From NCBI GenBank assembly GCA_018377375.1, contig JAGZZN010000067.1, positions 1 through 8,806 of the forward strand: a stretch of DNA of 8,806 nucleotides. Direction: 5' to 3'. Source of the DNA: Streptococcus parasanguinis. Its GTDB lineage: Bacteria; Bacillota; Bacilli; Lactobacillales; Streptococcaceae. The notes under the pieces were generated by a model, which worked only from the letters and a program-made list of their open reading frames with translations, was not told the origin of the DNA and did no database searches. Every line of letters starts with the position of its first letter. Within the stretch, counting starts at the first letter, position 1. The position numbers and the translations under genes were made by a program. Shown piece after piece: positions 1 through 5,082 of this stretch.

Positions 1-8
1 TACGCTGA

Positions 9-98
9 TTTCATCAGCTTTTACAGCCCTACTCAACTGTGCGGAGGTGGGACGACGAAATCGAATTCTAACGAATTACCGATTTCTGTCCCACTCTC
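9..98 (-). repeat. Dispersed 3'-end repeat, left copy
   Basis: These 90 bases are the exact reverse complement of 8717-8806; I compared them base by base and found no mismatch. Read on the minus strand, the element begins three bases after the stop codon of the importer ATPase gene. It starts with GAGAGTGGGACAG, folds into a long hairpin (47-94) and continues with a less structured tail. Beyond the shared part, bases 4-18 form a further small hairpin (GCTGAT, three bases, ATCAGC), so the element probably runs past the window edge. From memory, elements starting GTGGGACAGAAATCG are common after streptococcal genes, so I treat this as a dispersed intergenic repeat and not as the end of a transposon. 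Confidence 0.85.
47..94 (-). terminator. Long hairpin after importer ATPase gene
   Basis: On the minus strand the arms are GTGGGAC, GAAATCG and AATTC, paired with GAATT, CGATTTC and GTCCCAC. The loop is GTTA, with small internal loops between the three paired blocks. It starts only a few bases after the trpZ stop. No run of T follows, so it is not a textbook intrinsic terminator; it may act as a weak terminator or as a 3'-end stabiliser. Confidence 0.45.
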
Positions 99-101
99 AT
101 T

Positions 102-905
102 TTATCCTAATACCAATTCATCACTCACCAGGGTTTCACCACTGTTTTGTTGGAAGAGGCGCATCAAATCTTCAACCGTTAGGTTTTTCTTTTCTTCTCC
201 TTTGACGTCGACCACGACCTTGCCTTGGTAGAGCATGATCAAGCGGTTGCCGTATTCAATCGCATGGTTCATATCATGCGTAATCATCAAGGTTGTCAAA
301 TCATGGCTTTCCACGATCTTTTGGGTCAATTCCATGACCATTTCACTAGTCTTTGGATCGAGCGCTGCGGTATGTTCATCCAGAAGCAAGAGTTTTGGTC
401 TAACCAAAGCTGCCATGACCAAGGTCAAAGCTTGACGTTGCCCACCAGACAAATATTGGGTATCTACCTTGAGACGATTCTCTAAACCGATATTCAGTTC
501 CTTCAAGGCTTCACGGAACAATTCGCGATCTTTCTCCCGAACTCCCCAGCTCAAACCACGAGATTTCCCCCGACGTTGGGCAATCGCCATATTTTCTTCA
601 ATGGTCAAACGAGAAGCCGTCCCCATCTTAGGATCTTGGAAGACACGCGCAATATCTTTCGCACGCTTCCGAACACTCGTATTTTTAATGGAGTTACCTT
701 CTAGCAAGATATCCCCTTCATCCACGACTAGATTTCCTGCCAAGATGTTCATCAAGGTTGATTTCCCAGCTCCATTTCCACCGATAACCGAAATGAAATC
801 TCCTTCTTCCACTTGGAGATCCAAGCCTTTTAAGACATGGTTTTCATTAACCGTTCCTGCTTCAAATGTCTTATGAATGCCTTCAATTGATAATAATGTT
901 GCCAT
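102..905 (-). CDS. trpZ: ABC importer ATP-binding protein, TrpZ type
   Basis: Cytoplasmic ATPase subunit, 267 residues, expected to energise uptake by the permease and binding protein encoded just upstream. All ABC motifs are present in order: Walker A GGNGAGKST at 42-50, Q-loop Gln at about 90 (VFQDPK), signature LSGGQRQ at 152-158, Walker B LLLLDEH near 172-178 with the catalytic Glu at about 177, and the switch His at 210 (ITHD). It starts 9 bases after the permease stop codon. A GGAGA ribosome binding site at 911-915 touches that stop codon, so the two genes are probably translationally linked. It is the last gene of the operon and is followed at once by the repeat hairpin. ABC membership is certain; the substrate is inferred only from the companion genes and from what is known of pneumococcal homologues. 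Confidence 0.9.
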   Translation of the reverse strand: MATLLSIEGIHKTFEAGTVNENHVLKGLDLQVEEGDFISVIGGNGAGKSTLMNILAGNLVVDEGDILLEGNSIKNTSVRKRAKDIARVFQDPKMGTASRLTIEENMAIAQRRGKSRGLSWGVREKDRELFREALKELNIGLENRLKVDTQYLSGGQRQALTLVMAALVRPKLLLLDEHTAALDPKTSEMVMELTQKIVESHDLTTLMITHDMNHAIEYGNRLIMLYQGKVVVDVKGEEKKNLTVEDLMRLFQQNSGETLVSDELVLG

Positions 906-914
906 ACTTTTCTC

Positions 915-1808
915 CTACTTATTTCCTAACTTCAATCCACGAACACGAAGACGTTTTTGCGCCTCAGGAGCGAACAAGACAATCGCAAGCAAGATCGCAT
1001 TGAAGAGACGGACCATATTTTGATCGAGATTTGGGATCTCGTAAATATTTAAGATAATCAAACGGTAAACAATGGCTCCAACCCCGATGGAAAGCAAGCG
1101 CCAACCAATGGTCAATTCGTGGATCAAAACTTCAGCGATAATCACAGCACTCAAGCCGACTACGATCGTCCCTGTCCCAGAAGTCACATCTGAGAAACCA
1201 TCATTTTGTGCAAACATGGCTCCACACAGGGCAATCAATCCATTTGAAATCATGTAGCCCAACATCTTCATGTTATCTACATTGACCCCGTTGGCCTCAC
1301 TCATTGGAATGTTATCACCAGTCGAGCGCAAAACCAAGCCAAGTTGCGTCTTCATTAAGAGGGTCAATAAGATACAGACGATGATCAAGCAAGAAATGCT
1401 AATCAAAAAGACAGCTTCTTCATTAGAAAGACCTAATTTCATCACACTCTTGAAAATGGTACTAGAATCTCCGATAGAAAGGTTAGGAACCCCTCCCATG
1501 ATTTTGATATTGATAGAGTAGAGACCGGTCAAAGTGACAATCCCTGTCAAGAGGGCTGGAATTTTCATTTTTGTATGGAGAATTCCAGAGACCAATCCTG
1601 CGATCATTCCGGCTAGGAAGCCTAAAAAGGTTGCAAGCCAAGGATTTCTTCCGGCTTGAATTTGGGAGGCTACAACTGCTGCCCCAAGTGGAAAGGCTCC
1701 TTCTGCCGTCATATCAGCAATATCTAAAATTCGAAATGTTAAGTAAACACCGATCGCCATGATCGACCACAATAAACCTTCTGATAAACTTGATAAAACA
1801 AAATTCAT
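915..1808 (-). CDS. trpY: ABC importer permease, TrpY type (BPD_transp_2)
   Basis: Integral membrane permease of 297 residues, of the branched-chain-amino-acid/ribose permease fold (PF02653). About eight or nine hydrophobic segments are visible, roughly at 8-26, 37-50, 56-78, 86-100, 132-152, 182-203, 214-230, 238-256 and 266-283. The hydrophilic stretch at about 158-180 (LRSTGDNIPMSEANG) corresponds to the cytoplasmic loop expected to contact the ATPase. The ribosome binding site AGGAGG (1815-1820) overlaps the stop codon of the binding-protein gene, and the start ATG is at 1808, so spacing is 10 bases upstream and 9 bases downstream. One permease gene suggests a homodimer in the membrane. 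Family and operon membership are clear; tryptophan as substrate is inferred from homologous streptococcal operons. Confidence 0.88.
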   Translation of the reverse strand: MNFVLSSLSEGLLWSIMAIGVYLTFRILDIADMTAEGAFPLGAAVVASQIQAGRNPWLATFLGFLAGMIAGLVSGILHTKMKIPALLTGIVTLTGLYSINIKIMGGVPNLSIGDSSTIFKSVMKLGLSNEEAVFLISISCLIIVCILLTLLMKTQLGLVLRSTGDNIPMSEANGVNVDNMKMLGYMISNGLIALCGAMFAQNDGFSDVTSGTGTIVVGLSAVIIAEVLIHELTIGWRLLSIGVGAIVYRLIILNIYEIPNLDQNMVRLFNAILLAIVLFAPEAQKRLRVRGLKLGNK

Positions 1809-1818
1809 CTCAAACCTC

Positions 1819-2796
1819 CTATTTTTCTACCTTCAACGAGCTAATATCAATTCCAAGCTCTTTAGCCATCTCTTTATTGGTGTGCAATTCTAATTTTTCA
1901 GGTGTTTCAACTGCGACTTTGCCGGGTTTCTCACCCTTCATGATGCGAATGGCCATCCGAGCAGCTTGTCTTCCCAATTCCTCATAATCAGTACCAAAGT
2001 TGTACAAGCCACCAGTAGCTACCATTTCAGCAGATCCACCAAAAACGGGCACCTTATGACTGATGGAGACCTGTTTAACAGTGTCCATTGTAGAAGAGAT
2101 AATATTGTCTGTCGGAACAAAGACGATATCTGCTTCTGACATGATACTGTCTGCTGCAGCCTTCACATTGTTACTATCGAGGATGGTTTTTTCAACCACT
2201 TGATAGCCTTTAGCTTCAAGGATCTTCTTCGCATTGTCTTTTTGGACAACTGAGTTAGGCTCACTTTGCGTATAGAGGATCCCAACTGTTTTCGCCGTTG
2301 GAAGTACTTGCTTAATCATGTCTACCTGTGTAGAGATCGCATCGTCTGACTGGTCACTTGTCCCTGTGATATTGCCACCAGGCTCTTTCAAGTTTTTCAC
2401 TAATTTCGCTGCCAATGGATCGGTCACAGCCGAGAAGACAACTGGCGTTGTTTTCGTCGTATTGGCCAAACTTTGAGCCGAAGGGGTTGCAATCGCAAAG
2501 ACGAGATCACTTTCTTCCGCCAATTGTTTGGAAATGTTTTTCAGATTTCGTTGCTCCCCTTGAGCATTTTGGAAATCGATCTGAATATTTTTCCCATCCA
2601 CATAGCCCTCTTTCTTCAACTCTTCGATAAAGCCTTTTCGTGTTGCATCGAGCGACTTATGGGTGATGTACTGGGAAATCCCAATCCGAAAGACATTGTC
2701 CTTTTTAGCATCCTTCAGATGGTGTAAGGTCACCAATGATGTTAACAGCAGTCCTACAACCAGGACAGGTGCTAGTAATTTCTTCACTACTTTCAT
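1819..2796 (-). CDS. trpX: ABC substrate-binding protein, TrpX type (PF04392)
   Basis: Extracytoplasmic binding protein of 325 residues that captures the substrate, probably L-tryptophan, for the permease. Residues 7-24 are one hydrophobic segment after a Lys-rich start (MKVVKK). There is no lipobox cysteine, so it is likely held by an uncleaved N-terminal anchor or released after cleavage, and is not a lipoprotein. The two-lobe ABC_sub_bind fold is recognisable from RIGISQYITHKSL (37-49), AIATPSAQSLAN (101-112), FSAVTDPLAAKLV (121-133) and GGLYNFGTDYEELGRQAA (262-279). I chose the ATG at 2796 because AAAGGAG lies 7 bases upstream (2804-2810). The longer start at 2895 would add 33 unrelated residues and run through the attenuator. 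The mature reading frame contains no tryptophan at all, which fits a protein needed when tryptophan is scarce. Confidence 0.88.
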   Translation of the reverse strand: MKVVKKLLAPVLVVGLLLTSLVTLHHLKDAKKDNVFRIGISQYITHKSLDATRKGFIEELKKEGYVDGKNIQIDFQNAQGEQRNLKNISKQLAEESDLVFAIATPSAQSLANTTKTTPVVFSAVTDPLAAKLVKNLKEPGGNITGTSDQSDDAISTQVDMIKQVLPTAKTVGILYTQSEPNSVVQKDNAKKILEAKGYQVVEKTILDSNNVKAAADSIMSEADIVFVPTDNIISSTMDTVKQVSISHKVPVFGGSAEMVATGGLYNFGTDYEELGRQAARMAIRIMKGEKPGKVAVETPEKLELHTNKEMAKELGIDISSLKVEK

Positions 2797-2823
2797 TTTT
2801 TGACTCCTTTTCTGCAAATAAAC

Positions 2824-2856
2824 AAAAAATCCGCTTAGATCATTCTCTAAACGGAT
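2824..2856 (-). terminator. Attenuator terminator ahead of trpX
   Basis: On the minus strand ATCCGTTTAGA (2846-2856) and TCTAAGCGGAT (2829-2839) form an 11-base-pair stem with one G-T pair and a 6-base loop, followed by six T (2824-2829). It lies about 30 bases before the trpX start codon and inside the transcript, so it must be read through for the operon to be expressed. Its 5' arm is complementary to an upstream antiterminator (2891-2900). Confidence 0.85.
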
Positions 2857-2895
2857 GCTTGAAATTCTCCAACAAGTTACAAAACCTCGGTCCAT

Positions 2896-2976
2896 TTAGA
2901 TACTAGCTCTATGGACCATCGTCAAAAATCTTAGCCACATAGATACAAACAAATTGCTTGGGTTGTTTGCATCCAT
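2896..2976 (-). CDS. Possible leader peptide containing one Trp codon
   Basis: A 26-codon frame starts at the ATG ending at 2976, with an internal ATG at 2940 that would give a 14-residue peptide MWLRFLTMVHRASI. Its TAA stop falls inside the antiterminator strand (2891-2900). A ribosome finishing this peptide would therefore cover the antiterminator and favour the terminator, as expected when the amino acid is plentiful. Against it: neither ATG has a convincing ribosome binding site, and the single TGG lies about 18 bases ahead of segment 1, so a ribosome stalled there would not clearly mask segment 1 as in the classical trp attenuator. An overlapping frame at 2931-2984 (17 residues, also one Trp) and a 17-codon frame at 2996-3049 without Trp are alternatives. 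Confidence 0.25.
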   Translation of the reverse strand: MDANNPSNLFVSMWLRFLTMVHRASI

Positions 2977-2999
2977 GAGATCATGTCTACAAACACTAT

Positions 3000-3017
3000 C
3001 TAAAGTAGCTAAAGTAG
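3000..3017. repeat. Tandem 9-base repeat in the importer leader
   Basis: CTAAAGTAG occurs twice back to back on the plus strand (CTACTTTAG twice on the minus strand), within the transcribed leader about 60 bases after the predicted start. It could be a protein- or RNA-binding repeat, or chance. Confidence 0.6.
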
Positions 3018-3082
3018 AATTTTTGAGTTGAAATGGCTTGTTGCTTCATGTTTATTTTCTGCTTTCTTTATTTATGGGTATT

Positions 3083-3111
3083 ATCTTACCTTAATTTTTT
3101 TTAGCTGTCAA
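3083..3111 (-). promoter_or_regulatory. Sigma-A promoter of trpXYZ-type operon
   Basis: On the minus strand a consensus -35 TTGACA (3106-3111) is separated by 17 bases, including a run of eight A, from the -10 TAAGAT (3083-3088). The overlapping GATAAT (3080-3085) is an alternative with a 20-base spacer. The predicted start of transcription is near 3076. The promoter lies between the terminator of the CorC gene and the long leader. Confidence 0.7.
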
Positions 3112-3164
3112 GACTATTTCAGAAATTTTTCAAATTTTTTGAAAATTCAACTATCCCTGACAAG

Positions 3165-3204
3165 AAAAAAAACAGAGGCTGGAACACGTCCAGGCCTCTG
3201 TTTT
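3165..3204 (-). terminator. Intrinsic terminator of the CorC-family gene
   Basis: On the minus strand AAAACAGAGGC pairs with GCCTCTGTTTT, and an inner TGGA pairs with TCCA around a 5-base loop with one bulged base. A run of eight T follows (3165-3172). The stem begins directly after the TAG stop codon at 3205-3207. Four T follow the hairpin on the plus strand as well, but no plus-strand gene ends here. Confidence 0.9.
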
Positions 3205-4554
3205 CTAATCTTCTTTTGATTTGGTTTCCTCATCTTCTTCGACGATTTCAGAAATTTCAACTTTCACCTTGGTCACACGACCATTTTTTACTTTGTCATT
3301 TGTCAAAATGAGGTGTTTCTTTTGACTATCGACTTCACAGCTGAGTCGCTCTTTCAAGGTCGGAATTCGCCCAACCTCTGTCAGGTAATACCCTGCAATG
3401 GTATCCACATCATCACTTTCCAACTCAACATCAAAATATTCGTTAAAGTCATTTAGAGACATGGCTCCTTGTACAAAATAAGTATTGTCTGCAATTTCAA
3501 AGACATCAATTTCCGCTTTGTCAGTCTCATCGTCAATTTCACCGACGATTTCTTCCAAGAGGTCTTCAAGAGTGACCAGTCCAGACATTCCACCATATTC
3601 ATCAAGCAGAATGGCCATTTGATTTTGTGTATTGCGCAATTCCTTCAAAAGATCATCCACAAAAATAGTTTCTGGAACAAACAAAGGTTCTTGTAAAATC
3701 TTTCTTAAGACAATATTATCAAAGCCATTGATAAATCCTTCGTTCAAGAGACGTTTGGTATGGATGAGGCCGATGACATTGTCCTTGTCATCATCATAGA
3801 CAGGAATCCGTGAAAAGTTTTGCTTAAGGATACTTTCAATAATTTCTTTGGTATCATCATTGATATCAACCATGAAGGCATCTGTCCGTGGGACCATGAC
3901 TTCACGCGCTACCATTTCATCTAATGAAAAGATCCCTTGGAGCATCTCAATCTCGTCAGCATCCAGTGTTGCTTCACTATTGGTCAGCATATACTCGATT
4001 TCATCCCGCGTCATCTTTTCATCCGGATCATCGAATTCCATTGGCGTGATACGGCTCAAAAGGTTGGTCGACGCTGAAAGCAACCAAACAAAGGGGCTGA
4101 CAATTTTTCCTAATAGAATCACAATCGGAGCTGTTCGAACAGCCAACTCATCTTTCAAGTTCATGGCGATTCGTTTCGGATAGAGTTCACCAAATACGAT
4201 CGAAATATAAGTCAAAAATGCTAGAGATAAAAAGCTTCCAGCTGCAAGAGCTGTTTTGGTATTGCCCATCCATCCAGCAATGACATGACCGAGACTTTCT
4301 GCAAGACTCGCCCCAGATAAGATGTTAATCAAGGTGATCCCCACCTGAATAGTGGATAAGAAATGGTTCGGTTGTTCCAATACGCTAAGAAGACGAATGT
4401 ATTTTTTATCTCCTTCTTCAGCCTTTTGCTCTACACGAGAGCGATTCAACGATACCATTGACATTTCAGCCGCCGAGAAAAAGGCGTTCAATAATGTCAA
4501 AACAATCAATAAAATAAATTCCAGTAAAATTTCCTGACTGCCAGGGTCTTCCAT
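3205..4554 (-). CDS. DUF21/CBS/CorC membrane protein (HlyC/CorC family)
   Basis: Membrane protein of 449 residues with the usual CNNM/CorC layout. A DUF21 membrane domain occupies about 8-175, with hydrophobic segments at 9-28, 66-92, 103-121 and 143-162 and the motif FGELYPKRIA at 121-130. Two CBS domains follow at about 215-272 and 282-338, with DEYGGMSGLVTLEDLLEEIVG at 318-338. A CorC_HlyC domain at about 352-436 precedes an acidic tail. Relatives are implicated in magnesium export or resistance; the older name haemolysin C is misleading. I chose the ATG at 4554 because GGAGG lies 9 bases upstream and the promoter -10 box sits at 4586-4591, so an upstream ATG at 4614 would not be transcribed. 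It is a single-gene unit with its own terminator. Family certain, ion specificity inferred. Confidence 0.9.
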   Translation of the reverse strand: MEDPGSQEILLEFILLIVLTLLNAFFSAAEMSMVSLNRSRVEQKAEEGDKKYIRLLSVLEQPNHFLSTIQVGITLINILSGASLAESLGHVIAGWMGNTKTALAAGSFLSLAFLTYISIVFGELYPKRIAMNLKDELAVRTAPIVILLGKIVSPFVWLLSASTNLLSRITPMEFDDPDEKMTRDEIEYMLTNSEATLDADEIEMLQGIFSLDEMVAREVMVPRTDAFMVDINDDTKEIIESILKQNFSRIPVYDDDKDNVIGLIHTKRLLNEGFINGFDNIVLRKILQEPLFVPETIFVDDLLKELRNTQNQMAILLDEYGGMSGLVTLEDLLEEIVGEIDDETDKAEIDVFEIADNTYFVQGAMSLNDFNEYFDVELESDDVDTIAGYYLTEVGRIPTLKERLSCEVDSQKKHLILTNDKVKNGRVTKVKVEISEIVEEDEETKSKED

Positions 4555-4585
4555 GGATAAATTCCTCCAGTATATAATATCGTAT

Positions 4586-4594
4586 ATTATACCA
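4586..4594 (-). promoter_or_regulatory. Extended -10 promoter of the CorC-family gene
   Basis: The minus strand reads TGGTATAAT, a perfect -10 with the upstream TG; no good -35 is visible. The predicted start near 4579 gives a leader of about 25 nt. The -10 lies in one arm of an 8-base inverted repeat, TATAATAT (4573-4580) and ATATTATA (4584-4591), which may be an operator or simple AT-rich symmetry. Confidence 0.75.
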
Positions 4595-4644
4595 CAAAAT
4601 AGGAGAGCCTGCATTCTTCTATAAAATTTTCTTTTTTTACCATC

Positions 4645-4671
4645 AAAAAATCAGGACCAGGTCCTGATTTT
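4645..4671 (-). terminator. Intrinsic terminator upstream of the CorC-family gene
   Basis: AAAATCAGGAC (4647-4657) and GTCCTGATTTT (4661-4671) form a perfect 11-base-pair stem with a 3-base loop. On the minus strand it is followed by six T (4645-4650). It insulates the CorC promoter from leftward transcription, presumably readthrough from the Mga-family gene about 410 bases upstream. Confidence 0.85.
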
Positions 4672-4785
4672 AGAATGTGAACATTTTGTTTTTCACATAA
4701 AATAACCTAAGTGACGCTGAAAACTTAAAACAAAATATATAATCGTTTCATTCAAACCTACACTGAAACTTTCCGCCGTGAGAAA

Positions 4786-4815
4786 AGTGCTAGAAACACG
4801 ATTGTTTCTAGCACT
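4786..4815 (-). terminator. Perfect 13-bp hairpin, possible weak terminator
   Basis: AGTGCTAGAAACA and TGTTTCTAGCACT pair perfectly around the loop CGAT. On the minus strand the stem is followed by TTTTCTC, a short T-rich stretch, so it may be a terminator for the Mga-family transcript. There is no T run on the plus side. Confidence 0.55.
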
Positions 4816-4830
4816 CGGGAGTTTTGGGAG

Positions 4831-4855
4831 TAAAACAGTTTGGGAAACTGTTTTA
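4831..4855. repeat. Perfect 11-bp hairpin
   Basis: TAAAACAGTTT and AAACTGTTTTA pair perfectly around GGG. It lies 15 bases from the previous hairpin. It has no T run on either strand, so it is more likely part of an intergenic repeat than a terminator. Confidence 0.6.
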
Positions 4856-5082
4856 GCCTGAGCCTAAAAAATTAAAAAGCGAAGGGGTCCAAAACGAATT
4901 GAACACGGGCTACGGATCGTGTCAAAAAGATAAGTTTTCCTAGAATCTAAAGATTCTGCGTCAAACTTCCTATTTTGACTTTATCCGCGAACGCCCTTTG
5001 TATCTTAATTAGTCATGGAACTTCTTCGAAGTTCGCTGACGTCCGTACTCACCTAAGGAAAGTTTCTAAGAAGACTTTGTCT
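4856..5082. repeat. Gene-free stretch, probable dispersed intergenic repeat
   Basis: About 230 bases downstream of the Mga-family gene hold no credible gene. They contain several short hairpins: AGAATCT/AGATTCT (4942-4957), GAACTTC/GAAGTTC (5018-5034) and AAGAC/GTCTT (5071-5083), the last touching the stop codon of the Mga-family gene. The wording of this stretch looks familiar to me from other streptococcal intergenic regions, so I infer a dispersed repeat. I cannot confirm copy number from this window. Confidence 0.4.

Larger units (their letters stand above)
2797..3076 (-). promoter_or_regulatory. Structured leader and attenuator of trpXYZ-type operon
   Basis: The leader of about 280 nt lies between the predicted transcription start near 3076 and the trpX ATG. 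On the minus strand, near its 3' end, four segments can pair in alternative ways. Segment 1 GGTCCAT (2911-2917) pairs perfectly with segment 2 ATGGACC (2889-2895). TCTAAATGGA (2891-2900) pairs with TCCGTTTAGA (2846-2855), with one G-U pair, as an antiterminator. The latter is also the 5' arm of the terminator at 2824-2856. Upstream, CAAACAA (2963-2969) can pair either with TGTTTG (2990-2995) or with TTGTTTG (2946-2952). This chain of exclusive helices is the hallmark of attenuation. I found no AGGGTGGNACCGCG T-box. The sensor is not determined. Confidence 0.7.

Noticed and set aside
2797..2895. N-terminal extension of the binding protein to an ATG at 2895
   Set aside because: It would translate through the attenuator, lacks a ribosome binding site, and puts 33 unrelated residues before a normal signal segment that has its own strong site.
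2881..2900. T-box element with TGGA bulge
   Set aside because: The antiterminator pairs continuously over ten bases without the bulge needed for the tRNA end, and the conserved AGGGTGGNACCGCG is absent.
3028..3219. Plus-strand frame of 63 codons
   Set aside because: It crosses the importer promoter and the CorC terminator on the other strand, and has no ribosome binding site or protein-like features beyond chance hydrophobicity.
4555..4614. N-terminal extension of the CorC-family protein to an ATG at 4614
   Set aside because: The -10 box at 4586-4591 lies downstream of that ATG, while the ATG at 4554 has GGAGG at the right distance.
4676..4697. CRP- or CcpA-like operator (TGTGAA and TTCACA)
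   Set aside because: The half-sites are 12 bases apart instead of 6, and no cre match with acceptable mismatches was found nearby.
4738..4743. Plus-strand TATAAT as promoter of a small RNA
   Set aside because: There is no -35 at 16-18 bases and no extended TG, so I could not support a transcription unit from it.
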